NCBI RefSeq assembly: GCF_026157065.1
Contig: NZ_JANLGQ010000006.1
Coordinates: forward strand, 1 to 64,000
Direction of reading: 5' to 3'
Length of the DNA stretch: 64,000 bases
DNA from: Enterococcus sp. HY326
GTDB taxonomy: Bacteria > Bacillota > Bacilli > Lactobacillales > Enterococcaceae
Shown here: in pieces, positions 46,658 through 56,612 of the stretch
Layout: each line of letters starts with the position of its first letter
Position numbering within the stretch: position 1 is the first letter of the stretch
Notes under the pieces: model-generated
The model's input: the letters and a program-made list of their open reading frames with translations, nothing else
Told to the model about the DNA's origin: nothing
Database searches by the model: none
Position numbers and translations under genes: made by a program

Positions 46658-48352
46658 ATGAAAGAAGAAAAAAGACAATCAGGTGCTGAGATTTTATTGC
46701 AAGCCTTGAAGGATGAGGGTGTGGATACGATTTTTGGCTATCCCGGCGGTGCAGTTTTACCTTTGTATGACGCCCTTTACTCCGCTGATTTCAAACATAT
46801 TCTCACTCGTCACGAGCAAGGTGCTGTCCATGCTGCCGAAGGGTATGCGAAAGCTACCGGGAAACCAGGGGTTGTGATTGTAACCAGCGGCCCCGGAGCT
46901 ACCAATGCCGTCACCGGCATTGCCGATGCTATGGCGGATTCAGTTCCCTTAGTCGTCATCACAGGACAGGTCGGGACAGCGGGGATTGGTAAAGATGCAT
47001 TTCAAGAGGCAGACATTTTAGGCTTGACGATGCCCATCACCAAAAATAATTATCAAGTGCGGGAAGTCGAAGACCTGCCCCGCATGATGGCAGAAGCCTT
47101 TCACATTGCCACCACCGGTCGTAAAGGTCCAGTCGTGATTGATTTACCAAAAGATATTTCGGTTTCGCAGATGACACCAGTTAAGCTCCCGCCGGTGAAT
47201 TTGGCTAGTTATCAGCCAACTTTTCAGCCCAACCAGCTGCAAGTCAAAAAATTAGTTGAAGCCCTCGCCGAAGCGAAAAAACCGGTTGTCTTAGCTGGTG
47301 CGGGAGTCATCCAAGCCAATGCCAGCCAAGAGTTGATTGAATTTGCCGAAAAATTTCAAGTGCCGGTGCTAACGACTTTACTTGGCTTAGGCAGTATCCC
47401 TTATGAACATGAGCTATTTTTAGGCATGGGGGGGATGCACGGCTCCTTTGCCGCTAACATGGCTCTAACCGATTGTGATTTGCTGATCAACATTGGTTCT
47501 CGCTTTGATGATCGTTTGGCCAGTGCGCCAGGGGAATTTGCCCCCAATGCGATTGTCGCACATATTGATGTCGACCCGGCTGAAATCGGGAAAATCATTG
47601 AAACGGCAATTCCGATTGTGGGGGATGCGAAGGAAGCTTTGAAGCTGCTGAATGCCACTGGCTCCAGAGAACCAAATTGTGAAGAGTGGCGGAAGCTAAA
47701 TCAGTCCCGCAAGAAAATGCATCCGTTTAATTTTGATCGGCAAGCCACCGATGAAATCAAACCACAACGGGTAGTAGAACTAGTCGGTGAGCTGACAGGT
47801 GGTCAAGCAATTGTTGCAACAGATGTTGGCCAGCATCAAATGTGGGTCGCCCAGTATTATCCCTTTGAAAATGAAAACCAGATTATCACCAGCGGCGGCT
47901 TGGGCACGATGGGTTACGGCATTCCCGCCGCAATTGGCGCCAAGCTAGGCCAGCCGCAAAAAGAAGTTGTCGTTTTTGTCGGCGATGGTGGGTTTCAAAT
48001 GACCAACCAGGAATTGGCGATTTTAAATGATTACGGCATCGATTTAAAAGTAATTTTGATGAACAACCATTCTCTCGGCATGGTGCGGCAATGGCAGGAA
48101 AGCTTTTTTGATAATCGCCGCTCAGAGTCGGTGTTTAGCAGTCAACCGGATTTTGTCAAAATGGCCGAGGCCTATCACATTGCTGGCACCCGGATTGACA
48201 ATCCAACGACCTTTGAAGCGGACTTTAAAGCTGCCTTTGAAAAGTCCGGACCGGCACTAATCGAAGTCGTCGTGTCAAACACAGAGCATGTCTTGCCGAT
48301 GGTACCGGCCGGCAAACCAAACTATCAGATGTTGGGGGTGTGGAGTAAATGA
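46658..48352 (+). CDS. ilvB: acetolactate synthase, catalytic subunit
   Basis: A 564-residue TPP enzyme. It has FGYPGGAVLPLYDAL, the activating Glu in RHEQGAVHAAEGYAKATG, and the TPP/Mg motif GDGGFQMTNQELAILNDYGI to MNNHSLGMVRQWQ. It forms acetolactate and acetohydroxybutyrate. ATG 46658 has better spacing from AAGGA than ATG 46652. It overlaps ilvN by 4 bases. Confidence 0.97.
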   Translation: MKEEKRQSGAEILLQALKDEGVDTIFGYPGGAVLPLYDALYSADFKHILTRHEQGAVHAAEGYAKATGKPGVVIVTSGPGATNAVTGIADAMADSVPLVVITGQVGTAGIGKDAFQEADILGLTMPITKNNYQVREVEDLPRMMAEAFHIATTGRKGPVVIDLPKDISVSQMTPVKLPPVNLASYQPTFQPNQLQVKKLVEALAEAKKPVVLAGAGVIQANASQELIEFAEKFQVPVLTTLLGLGSIPYEHELFLGMGGMHGSFAANMALTDCDLLINIGSRFDDRLASAPGEFAPNAIVAHIDVDPAEIGKIIETAIPIVGDAKEALKLLNATGSREPNCEEWRKLNQSRKKMHPFNFDRQATDEIKPQRVVELVGELTGGQAIVATDVGQHQMWVAQYYPFENENQIITSGGLGTMGYGIPAAIGAKLGQPQKEVVVFVGDGGFQMTNQELAILNDYGIDLKVILMNNHSLGMVRQWQESFFDNRRSESVFSSQPDFVKMAEAYHIAGTRIDNPTTFEADFKAAFEKSGPALIEVVVSNTEHVLPMVPAGKPNYQMLGVWSK

Positions 48353-48834
48353 GAAGAGTCATTACTGCAACCGTAAATAATAATTCGGGAGTCTTAAACC
48401 GTTTTAGTGGCGTGTTAAGCCGCCGCCAAGTAAATATTGATAGTATTTCCGTCGGAGCAACCGAGTTGGAAAATGTTTCCCGGATTACAATCGTCATTCA
48501 TGTGGCAGATTTGGCGGAAAGCGAACAAGTCACCAAGCAGCTGAATAAACAGATTGACGTGATAAAGGTCTCGGATATTACCGATGAGCCCCATCTTGAA
48601 CGAGAATTAATTTTAGTCAAGGTCAATGCCCCCGCCAGCAGCCGTTCAGAAATTTTAGCTTTAATCGATCCGTTTCGCGGCAACATTATCGACGTTGGCA
48701 ACAAAACAATCGTCATCCAAGTGACGGGCACCAGCGAAAAAATCAACGCCTTTGTTGATGTGGTCGCCCCTTACGGCATTAAACAAGTCGCCCGAACCGG
48801 CATCACCGGCTTTACCAGAGGAAAAAATAATTAG
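48349..48834 (+). CDS. ilvN: acetolactate synthase, regulatory subunit
   Basis: A 161-residue ACT-domain subunit (ATVNNNSGVLNRFSGVLSRR and the C-terminal half with IDVGNKTIVIQVTGTSEKIN). It binds valine for feedback and activates IlvB. Start ATGA overlaps the ilvB stop. Confidence 0.95.
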   Translation: MRRVITATVNNNSGVLNRFSGVLSRRQVNIDSISVGATELENVSRITIVIHVADLAESEQVTKQLNKQIDVIKVSDITDEPHLERELILVKVNAPASSRSEILALIDPFRGNIIDVGNKTIVIQVTGTSEKINAFVDVVAPYGIKQVARTGITGFTRGKNN

Positions 48835-48858
48835 TTACTTAAAGCGCAGGCTTTTTGA

Positions 48859-49884
<1,026 letters not shown>

Positions 49885-49898
49885 TAAGAGGTGAAAGT

Positions 49899-51155
49899 AT
49901 GTCGTTGGTTACAGCAGAAGATGTGTTACAGGCTTATGAGAAGATTGCTGAAGCGGTGGATCAGACTCCGTTACAATATGACCGCTATCTTTCAGAAAAA
50001 TATGATTGCCAAGTTTATTTAAAGCGAGAGGACCTGCAGAAGGTCCGCTCCTTTAAATTGCGGGGAGCTTATTATGCGATTAAGTCCCAGCCCTATGACG
50101 CCATTAAAAAAGGCGTCGTCTGTGCCAGCGCAGGTAACCATGCCCAAGGGGTTGCTTATACGTGTAATGAAATGCAAATTCCTGCGACTATTTTCATGCC
50201 GACAACAACACCAAATCAAAAAATTTCTCAGGTCGAATTTTTTGGCGGAAATTTTGTTGAAGTCCGTCTAATCGGCGATACCTTCGATGCCTCCGCAGCG
50301 GCCGCTAAAGAATTCAGCCAAGTCAATCAGCTTGTCTTTATTGACCCATTCAACGATGAAAAAATCATTGCTGGTCAAGGCACATTGGCAGTCGAAGTTT
50401 TCAATGAGGCGAAGGCGGCGGATGCCCAAATTGATTTTGTTTTAACCGCAGTTGGTGGCGGTGGGCTAATTAGTGGTGTTGCCGCCTATACCAAAGGCGT
50501 TTCCCCTGAAACTAAAGTTGTGGGGGTTGAGCCTTTAGGGGCACCTTCCATGACAGCTGCTTTTGCTGCTGGAAAACCGGTGATGCTGGAAACAATTGAT
50601 AAGTTTGTTGATGGGGCCGCGGTCAAAGAAGTTGGTCAGCTGACCTATGAGCACGCTACCGCCTACGTTGATGAATTAATCACAGTTGACGAAGGCGAAG
50701 TTTGTTCCACCATTTTGGATTTATACACCAAACAAGCCATTGTAGTGGAACCAGCCGGCGCTCTAAGCGTAACAGCTTTGAATCATTTAGCTGCAGAAAT
50801 TAAAGGCAAAACCGTTGTGTGTGTCATCAGCGGTGGCAACAATGATATTAATCGGATGTCAGAAATTGACGAACGAGCCTTAATCTATGCCGGCTTGAAG
50901 CATTATTTCTTAGTCAATTTCCCGCAACGCCCCGGTGCTTTAAAAGAATTTGTAACAGACATCTTAGGTCCGAATGACGACATTACACGATTTGAATACA
51001 CCAAAAAAATTAATCGTGGCATGGGTCCAGTAATGATTGGCATCCAGCTGCGAAACAAAGAAGATTTGCCGGCCTTGTTAGAAAATCTGGCAGACTTCGA
51101 TCCTAAGTATATTGATTTGAAAGAAAATCAAATGTTGTATTCTTTGCTGGTTTAA
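49899..51155 (+). CDS. ilvA: threonine ammonia-lyase (threonine deaminase)
   Basis: A 418-residue PLP enzyme. The lysine is in KVRSFKLRGAYYAI, with SAGNHAQGVAYTCNEM and the phosphate-binding AVGGGGLISGVAAYTKG. One ACT-like regulatory domain (about residues 330-418) follows, shorter than the two-domain E. coli IlvA. It makes 2-ketobutyrate for isoleucine and ends the operon. Confidence 0.95.
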   Translation: MSLVTAEDVLQAYEKIAEAVDQTPLQYDRYLSEKYDCQVYLKREDLQKVRSFKLRGAYYAIKSQPYDAIKKGVVCASAGNHAQGVAYTCNEMQIPATIFMPTTTPNQKISQVEFFGGNFVEVRLIGDTFDASAAAAKEFSQVNQLVFIDPFNDEKIIAGQGTLAVEVFNEAKAADAQIDFVLTAVGGGGLISGVAAYTKGVSPETKVVGVEPLGAPSMTAAFAAGKPVMLETIDKFVDGAAVKEVGQLTYEHATAYVDELITVDEGEVCSTILDLYTKQAIVVEPAGALSVTALNHLAAEIKGKTVVCVISGGNNDINRMSEIDERALIYAGLKHYFLVNFPQRPGALKEFVTDILGPNDDITRFEYTKKINRGMGPVMIGIQLRNKEDLPALLENLADFDPKYIDLKENQMLYSLLV

Positions 51156-51192
51156 GGATTGGCAGGGATGAGTTGACATAAAGAATTAAGGT

Positions 51193-51266
51193 ATCATCAG
51201 AAAGAAAATTTATTTGGTTGATTGAATGACGACTTAATCAAACAGATTTCTTTCTGATGATTTTTT
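51193..51266 (+). terminator. terminator of ilvDBNCA
   Basis: Stem ATCATCAGAAAGAAA / TTTCTTTCTGATGAT with inner GGTTGATTGA/TTAATCA-type pairing, then TTTTTT. Confidence 0.88.
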
Positions 51267-51370
51267 CTGTGATTCTAACTAGAATAGTTCATTTACCCTC
51301 TCATCCAAAAGAACCACTGATTTTTGAAGGTAGTATTTGAGAAGTAAAATTGATAAAAAACTTGTAAGTG

Positions 51371-51414
51371 AAAAGCCGGACTATTTATTTCAATCGATAA
51401 ATAGTCCGGCTTTT
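51371..51414. terminator. bidirectional terminator at the 3' end of the PLP enzyme gene
   Basis: Perfect 18-bp stem AAAAGCCGGACTATTTAT / ATAAATAGTCCGGCTTTT with an 8-base loop. Confidence 0.92.
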
Positions 51415-51426
51415 CAGGTATAGATT

Positions 51427-52611
51427 TTATGATAATGGTCCATATGCAATATCAAGAGCTTGTTTAATGTCTTCCAAAATAGATTGTGGGTCCTCAAGCC
51501 CTAAATACATACGGATATGGGAAATTGGCAGGCCACGATCTTTTAGCTGCTGTTCATTGTTTCCCTTGTAGGCAGGTAGAACTAAACTTTCAAAGCCGCC
51601 CCAGCTTACGCCAATTGACATGATGTTCAAGTGATTGACAAATATTTTTAGTTTTTCAAAATCTAAATCGACAAGATCAATCGCAAATAAAGAACCGTAA
51701 CCGGATAAATATTTTTTTGCCAGCTGCTTTTGTTGATCAGAGCCACAATGGGGATGATAGATTTTAGCTATCCGTGGATCTTTTACTAGTTCATCTAGTA
51801 GAGTGGTAATAGCGTTGGATAGATGACTCATTCGGACGGGCAAAGTTCTCAATCCGCGAATGGCTAGCCATGAATTGAAAGGGCTACTAACGGCGCCTAA
51901 TGATTGATGACCATGTTCAAAAATATCATCTACCAGCTGATTGCTGCCAATTACGGCTCCACCGACAATATCGGAATGACCCCCGATATATTTTGATAAG
52001 GAGAGAATGACCAGATCAATGTCATAAGCTAGCGGCTTTTGTAATAAAGGTCCCGCCCAGGTGCCATCGATGACAGTATAAATATTATTTTCTTTTGCTA
52101 AAGCAGTGATTTCAGCTAAGTCTAATAGTTCAAATTTTTGTGAAGAAGGACTTTCAAAATAAATCATTTTGGTTGCTGGGGTAATGAATGATTTTAATTC
52201 AGCCGTTTCGGAAACATCAACCCGATCGACAGTCACTCCAAATTTTTCCATGTAGCGAACAAGGGCTACAGCTTCACCATAAATTGTGTTTGCCATCAGG
52301 ACATGATTGCCTTGCTTTAACAGGGTGAAAAAAGTTGCGGCAATGGCCCCCATGCCAGAAGCGAAGACTTTACACTTTTCGCCACCTTCTAAGCGAGCTA
52401 ATTTTTGTTCAAGATTTTCCGTTGTGGGATTTGTTCCGCGGGTATAGACATAATGATTTTTTTCATCATCACTGGCAGCCATAAAATCTTCGTAGTTTTC
52501 ATAATAAAAAGAAGAGGTCTGGACGATGTCAGGTGACATCGGAATATAAGCACGCTCGTTAGTTTTTTCAACTTCACAGCAAATATTCTCAAAATATTCT
52601 TGTTCTTTCAC
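51427..52611 (-). CDS. Cys/Met-metabolism PLP-dependent lyase or synthase
   Basis: A 394-residue gamma-family PLP enzyme (cystathionine gamma-synthase, gamma-lyase or related). It has YVYTRGTNPTTENLEQKLA, the cofactor part YGEAVALVRYMEKFG, Asp in VIDGTWAGPLLQKPL and the PLP lysine in VILSLSKYIGGHSDIVGG. The reaction cannot be fixed. It lies 12 bases after a PTS EIIC gene in one unit and away from other sulfur-amino-acid genes, recalling the malX-malY pairing in E. coli, which involves a different PLP fold. Confidence 0.85.
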   Translation of the reverse strand: MKEQEYFENICCEVEKTNERAYIPMSPDIVQTSSFYYENYEDFMAASDDEKNHYVYTRGTNPTTENLEQKLARLEGGEKCKVFASGMGAIAATFFTLLKQGNHVLMANTIYGEAVALVRYMEKFGVTVDRVDVSETAELKSFITPATKMIYFESPSSQKFELLDLAEITALAKENNIYTVIDGTWAGPLLQKPLAYDIDLVILSLSKYIGGHSDIVGGAVIGSNQLVDDIFEHGHQSLGAVSSPFNSWLAIRGLRTLPVRMSHLSNAITTLLDELVKDPRIAKIYHPHCGSDQQKQLAKKYLSGYGSLFAIDLVDLDFEKLKIFVNHLNIMSIGVSWGGFESLVLPAYKGNNEQQLKDRGLPISHIRMYLGLEDPQSILEDIKQALDIAYGPLS

Positions 52612-52623
52612 AGGTAGGACCTC

Positions 52624-53931
52624 CTAGATAGTGTCGGGAATTTCATGTAATTCTTCTTTGTTGTATTGGTTGTCTAAGGCTTTTACAAATGGGTAATAAA
52701 TAATGATACAAGCTAATACTGCAACGATTTGCGTAACAGCTCCTTGCCAACCGCCGACTAAGAATCCTGAGAAAAGGAAAGGCGTGGCCCATGGTGCTTG
52801 AATGTTGGTAAACATTGGCATAAAGCCGACAGTCATGGAAAGATAAGCAATCACAACAGAAATAATTGGTGCAATGGTAACTGGAATTAAAATTAATGGA
52901 TTAAAGATAACCGGTAAGCCAAAAATCAAAGGTTCATTAATATTAAACAATGCAGGTACAAAAGAAATTTTTGACATGGCCTTCATGCGAGAGGAACGGC
53001 CAACTAAAATCATGGCTACTGCCAAGCCGATAGTACAACCGGCACCACCAATTGTGGCAAATTGATCGAGCATTTGAACTGTTCCGAAGTTACCGGTCTG
53101 CGTTGTCAGATTGCCAGCCTCAGCTAGTAGTTGATTATTATCCGCATTTGCATACAATATTGGATAGAGCATCGAATTGATTACCGTTGGATGAATCCCA
53201 AACCACCACAATAATCCATTCAAGCCAGCTACGATGATGATGGCAAAGGGTGAGCCGATGATACCTTGTAAGGGTGCTTGGATGATAGAATAAATCAATT
53301 CAGGGAAAGAGTCAGCAACTAAAACACCGATACCGTTGATGATCAAAGAAATTAAGGCAATAAAGAAACCAGGAATTAAGGCACTAAAGGCTTTGCTGAC
53401 CATTGTTGGAACACTATCCGGCATTTTAATGACAATATTTTTTTTCAAACAAAAACGAGTGATTTCAACTGAGATAATTGACATGATAATTGCTGTAATA
53501 ACACCTTGTGTGCCCAACCAATTAAAAGAAAGGACACGGCCGACAACTTCTCCGGCATCAGTTGTTACGGTTTTAGGCAAGACAATGACATAGGCAACAA
53601 TACCAAAAATCATGGAAGTTAATTTATCCATGTCATAGCTTTCAGCAAGCTTGTAGGACATAGTACCAGCAAACATCAAGCCCATCATGTTAAAGGTGGC
53701 ACGATAAGCTGGTGAGATGAAATCCACCCAGTCTGGACCAAAAATCGAGGCTACAAAATCTGAATAGCCTGCTAATGGGAAATCGGTAATTAGCATAAAT
53801 ATCGAACCAATAATTGTTAACGGCATAATAGCAAAAAAACCATTCCGTAAGGCTTGGAAGTAACGTAGCTCAGTTACTTTTGAAACTTTTGGAACGAGGG
53901 AACGTTCCACCCAATTTGTTACTTTATCCAT
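52624..53931 (-). CDS. PTS EIIC component, lactose/cellobiose (LacE/CelB) family
   Basis: A 435-residue permease with about ten membrane segments. Signature regions are LRNGFFAIMPLTIIGSIFML near the N terminus, LLWWFGIHPTVI in the middle, and PALFNINEPLIFGLPVIFNP in the substrate-binding part. It imports and helps phosphorylate a beta-glucoside-like sugar, but EIIA and EIIB are not encoded nearby and must come from elsewhere. ATG 53931 follows TTGGAGGAA; the longer frame to 53964 has no site. Confidence 0.92.
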   Translation of the reverse strand: MDKVTNWVERSLVPKVSKVTELRYFQALRNGFFAIMPLTIIGSIFMLITDFPLAGYSDFVASIFGPDWVDFISPAYRATFNMMGLMFAGTMSYKLAESYDMDKLTSMIFGIVAYVIVLPKTVTTDAGEVVGRVLSFNWLGTQGVITAIIMSIISVEITRFCLKKNIVIKMPDSVPTMVSKAFSALIPGFFIALISLIINGIGVLVADSFPELIYSIIQAPLQGIIGSPFAIIIVAGLNGLLWWFGIHPTVINSMLYPILYANADNNQLLAEAGNLTTQTGNFGTVQMLDQFATIGGAGCTIGLAVAMILVGRSSRMKAMSKISFVPALFNINEPLIFGLPVIFNPLILIPVTIAPIISVVIAYLSMTVGFMPMFTNIQAPWATPFLFSGFLVGGWQGAVTQIVAVLACIIIYYPFVKALDNQYNKEELHEIPDTI

Positions 53932-53981
53932 TTGATATTCCTCCAATATGTTTTTCTTAAGCATAAGGTTTATGAAAATAA

Positions 53982-54008
53982 AGTAAACGCTTTACTAAGC
54001 TTTAGTAA
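53982..54008. promoter_or_regulatory. overlapping inverted repeats between EIIC and rpiR-type genes
   Basis: AGTAAA-CGC-TTTACT (53982-53996) overlaps TTACTAA-GCT-TTAGTAA (53992-54008), so three half-sites share one TTTACT. The first also resembles a catabolite (cre) site with its central AAACGCTTT. Likely operator region of the divergent unit. Confidence 0.6.
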
Positions 54009-54047
54009 CTTTGTTCCGGTGTTTTTGCAAGTTCGCTATACTAGCAT

Positions 54048-54062
54048 TGAAACAATGTTTCA
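54048..54062. promoter_or_regulatory. palindrome before the RpiR gene
   Basis: TGAAACA-A-TGTTTCA, a 15-bp palindrome between the TATACT box (54038-54043) and the ribosome site. It could be the regulator's own operator. Confidence 0.55.
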
Positions 54063-54074
54063 CAGGAGGAGAAA

Positions 54075-54923
54075 ATGAATCTAATCAATCAACTTAAACA
54101 AGCAGAAAAATTTACCTTTAATGAAAATATTATTGTCGAATACTTACTAAGTCACGAGGAAGAATTTTTAGAATTATCCATCTATGATTTGGCGAAGCAG
54201 ACAAATTCTTCGACATCGACAATTGTCCGCTTATCAAAGAAATGTGGCTATTCTGGATTTAAAGAGTTCAAAATAGCTTTTGCTAGAGCCTTGACTGCCA
54301 AGTATCAGCAGGTGGCAGATGTGGATGCTAATACACCTTTTGAGCCTCGTGACACAGACTTGCTAATTTCAAAAAAAATAGCTCAGTTAATGTCTGAAAC
54401 AGTGACAGTCACTCAAGAATTATTAAATACTAGAAAGCTCAATCACAGCGTTGATATATTGTTAGCTGCTAAAAATATATATGGAATTGGTGTAAGTGAT
54501 AACTATATTCGAATACGTGATTTAAAAACAAAGCTGGTGCGTATTGGGATTTATTTACGAACAATCGATTTGCAGGCGGAGCAATATCATCTAGCAGCCA
54601 ATGCTACTAAAGAGGACGTCGCGCTACTCATTTCTTATAGCGGACGAACTGCCGAGATTGTTAATGATGCCAAAACATTTGCTCAAAATGGCACACCGAT
54701 TGTTGCCATCACTGGAGATATTGAGAGCCCATTAGCAATGTACGCAACAGAAACTCTCTTACTGCCGAATAAAGAGGAGAGTACCTTCAAAGTGTCTAAC
54801 TTTTCTTCGCAAATTGCGGTTGAGTACATTTTGAATGTGTTGTATTCTTGTATTTTTAATCGTAATTTTGAAGGCAATTATTCTGGGCAACGGGCAACAC
54901 CTGTTTCCCGCTTTGATTTTTGA
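54075..54923 (+). CDS. RpiR/MurR-family regulator with SIS domain
   Basis: A 282-residue regulator. The N-terminal HTH (LSIYDLAKQTNSSTSTIVRL, residues about 35-75) is followed by a C-terminal sugar-isomerase (SIS) phosphosugar-binding domain (VALLISYSGRTAEIVNDAKT, residues about 130-260). Divergent from the PTS gene, it most likely controls the PTS/PLP unit in response to the phosphorylated substrate. AGGAGG precedes it. Confidence 0.9.
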   Translation: MNLINQLKQAEKFTFNENIIVEYLLSHEEEFLELSIYDLAKQTNSSTSTIVRLSKKCGYSGFKEFKIAFARALTAKYQQVADVDANTPFEPRDTDLLISKKIAQLMSETVTVTQELLNTRKLNHSVDILLAAKNIYGIGVSDNYIRIRDLKTKLVRIGIYLRTIDLQAEQYHLAANATKEDVALLISYSGRTAEIVNDAKTFAQNGTPIVAITGDIESPLAMYATETLLLPNKEESTFKVSNFSSQIAVEYILNVLYSCIFNRNFEGNYSGQRATPVSRFDF

Positions 54924-55200
54924 AAGGTTCCAAAATCTTGTAAAACTATTAGAATCGATACAACTGATAACAAGGAAAACTCACCAGTTCAGTTTTATCT
55001 CACTTGAGAATCTGACTGTCGAAGATTCTCATACGCCTTATCCACTTTTCAATATAGAACAAATTAAAGCCGAAAAAAAATTTTTTGGCTTTTTTATTTC
55101 CCTCAATTTCTTAATTAGGCCAAGCATCAGTCTAATTTATTTTTCTGTAAGCCCACAAAACACCTAATAAAAATAGGTTTGGTTAGTATAAATAGAATTC
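54924..55200. other. gene-free stretch after the RpiR gene
   Basis: Holds a hairpin GAGAATC/GATTCTC (55006-55030) and a terminator-like hairpin at 55066-55096. A frame running through it from inside the regulator gene has no ribosome site and is not believed. Confidence 0.6.
55066..55096 (+). terminator. terminator after the RpiR gene
   Basis: AAAGCC...GGCTTTTTT with A-run/T-run pairing inside the stem. Confidence 0.6.
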
Positions 55201-55210
55201 AAAAAAAAAG

Positions 55211-55283
55211 ACTAGTATGTATTGCAATCTAGTGGAAGATGCGCTAAACTATTTTTAAGCTAATATGTATTGCAATATAGTTG
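55211..55283 (+). promoter_or_regulatory. padR-type promoter flanked by two repeated operators
   Basis: TATGTATTGCAATCTAGTGG (55216-55235) and TATGTATTGCAATATAGTTGG (from 55264) are direct repeats; each has a TATTGCAATA-like palindrome inside CTA/TAGT arms. The promoter TTGCAA (55222-55227), 17-base spacer, TAAACT (55245-55250) uses the first repeat as its -35; the second lies just after the start. Confidence 0.7.
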
Positions 55284-55302
55284 GTGAAAAGTAGGTGATT
55301 AA

Positions 55303-55647
55303 ATGTCAGTTAGCAATAGGTCGTCGCAGATGTTGAAGGGAATTCTTTCCGGTTGTATTTTGGTTTTGCTTAGTCAAGATACTTTGTATGGGTACACGCT
55401 AAGTCTTGAATTAGAAAAAATCGGCTTTAATCAAATTCCTAAAGGGACAATCTATCCTCTGTTGCTTAATTTAGAAAAAAAAGGACTGATTGAAGGGTAT
55501 CGCGTACCTTCACCAGATGGGCCAAGTCGAAAATATTATAATTTGACTGAGCAAGGGGAGCTTGAAAAAGAGCAATTTATTGAAGAGTGGGGCCACCTCA
55601 AAAAAAACGTTGATAGGCTGCTAAATGTAGATGAAAAGAAGGGATGA
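55303..55647 (+). CDS. PadR-family transcriptional regulator
   Basis: A 114-residue winged helix: QMLKGILSGCILVLLSQDTL, YGYTLSLELEKIG, PKGTIYPLLLNLEKKGLIEG and the wing GPSRKYYNLTEQGE. This is the short PadR-s2 type, which usually represses itself and an adjacent membrane or efflux gene. It is followed 3 bases later by a multi-pass membrane protein. Confidence 0.92.
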   Translation: MSVSNRSSQMLKGILSGCILVLLSQDTLYGYTLSLELEKIGFNQIPKGTIYPLLLNLEKKGLIEGYRVPSPDGPSRKYYNLTEQGELEKEQFIEEWGHLKKNVDRLLNVDEKKG

Positions 55648-55650
55648 TGC

Positions 55651-56481
55651 ATGATGAATACAGAGGAATTGATTCAAAAAAACAGCGAGCTTCAAAAGCA
55701 ATTAAATCTAGCTAATCAAAGCTATTATGGAGATTTAGTAATTTATCTTAGAGCAAAAGGGACATTCAAAAATGAATTGGTAATCGAAGAAAAAGCCTTT
55801 GAGATTTTACAAGATATCTTAGAATCTCAAGCAGCAGGCATTGACGCTGAGGACTATTTTTGGAAGCAACCTAAAGAAATTGCGGATGAACTAATTCAGG
55901 CTGTCCCAAACAGTATCAAAGATTTTCTAAAATTAATCTTATTTGCATTAGGAGCTTACACTGTCTTCAGTTTGTTTCCAGCCTTAGTATTACCTGATAA
56001 GGCCTTTGATATTGGTGCATTTGGAATTGTAGCTGTCTATTCTATTGCCATCGCTTTGCTGATATTTTGGTTAGTTGGTACGAATGTGTATCAAAAGAAA
56101 AAGAAACTTTTTAATATACTTAATGTGATTCTCCTTGGAATTCTCTTAGCTGGCGGCGTGATGCTCTTAACAATGGTTAAAACTCCTTATCAATTTAGAA
56201 TTACCGGGATTTGGGGCATACTGATTATCTTGATTTTATTAGTGGTCACGGCTGTTTTATTTTTCAGACAAACACGCGAAAACAGAAAAATCTGGGCGGT
56301 CTTTATACCGGCAATTACCAGTTGTGCCATCATTGGAATTTTTTCCAGAATTACCATGTTTTCACATTTTTTTGAGACAAAAACTGGTAGATATACTATA
56401 GCTGCTGTGCTGATTCTCTCTATTATTATTCAGTATCTACTGATTTACCTTTATACTAGAAAACCTAAAAAAATTGCTTGA
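55651..56481 (+). CDS. PadR-linked multi-pass membrane protein (DUF1129-like)
   Basis: A 276-residue protein with a soluble N-terminal part (about 1-85, helical, MNTEELIQKNSELQKQLNLA) and six or seven membrane helices from residue 88 on, ending YLLIYLYTRKPKK. The layout resembles DUF1129-type proteins coupled to PadR regulators. Function unknown; possibly in envelope stress or transport. Confidence 0.7.
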   Translation: MMNTEELIQKNSELQKQLNLANQSYYGDLVIYLRAKGTFKNELVIEEKAFEILQDILESQAAGIDAEDYFWKQPKEIADELIQAVPNSIKDFLKLILFALGAYTVFSLFPALVLPDKAFDIGAFGIVAVYSIAIALLIFWLVGTNVYQKKKKLFNILNVILLGILLAGGVMLLTMVKTPYQFRITGIWGILIILILLVVTAVLFFRQTRENRKIWAVFIPAITSCAIIGIFSRITMFSHFFETKTGRYTIAAVLILSIIIQYLLIYLYTRKPKKIA

Positions 56482-56482
56482 T

Positions 56483-56518
56483 AAAAAAACTGACCCTCCA
56501 AAAAATTCAGAGGGTTAG
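56483..56518 (-). terminator. terminator of the NmrA-like gene
   Basis: TGACCCTC/GAGGGTTA stem; on the minus strand TTTTTTT follows. Confidence 0.6.
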
Positions 56519-56525
56519 TCCAACA

Positions 56526-56599
56526 AAAATCACCGCAAATTCTGTCTGCTAGCTTCAAAATGAGGGGTAGCAAAACTTAATTTTGCGATGATTTTTTTC
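56526..56599 (+). terminator. possible terminator of the padR unit
   Basis: AAAATC..GCAAA pairs with TTTGC..GATTTT across a long loop, then TTTTT. Confidence 0.4.
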
Positions 56600-56612
56600 G
56601 CAGATAATTTGC

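Noticed and set aside
54835-55167. 110-codon frame overlapping the end of the RpiR gene
   Set aside because: It starts inside the regulator gene, has no ribosome site and runs through a terminator.
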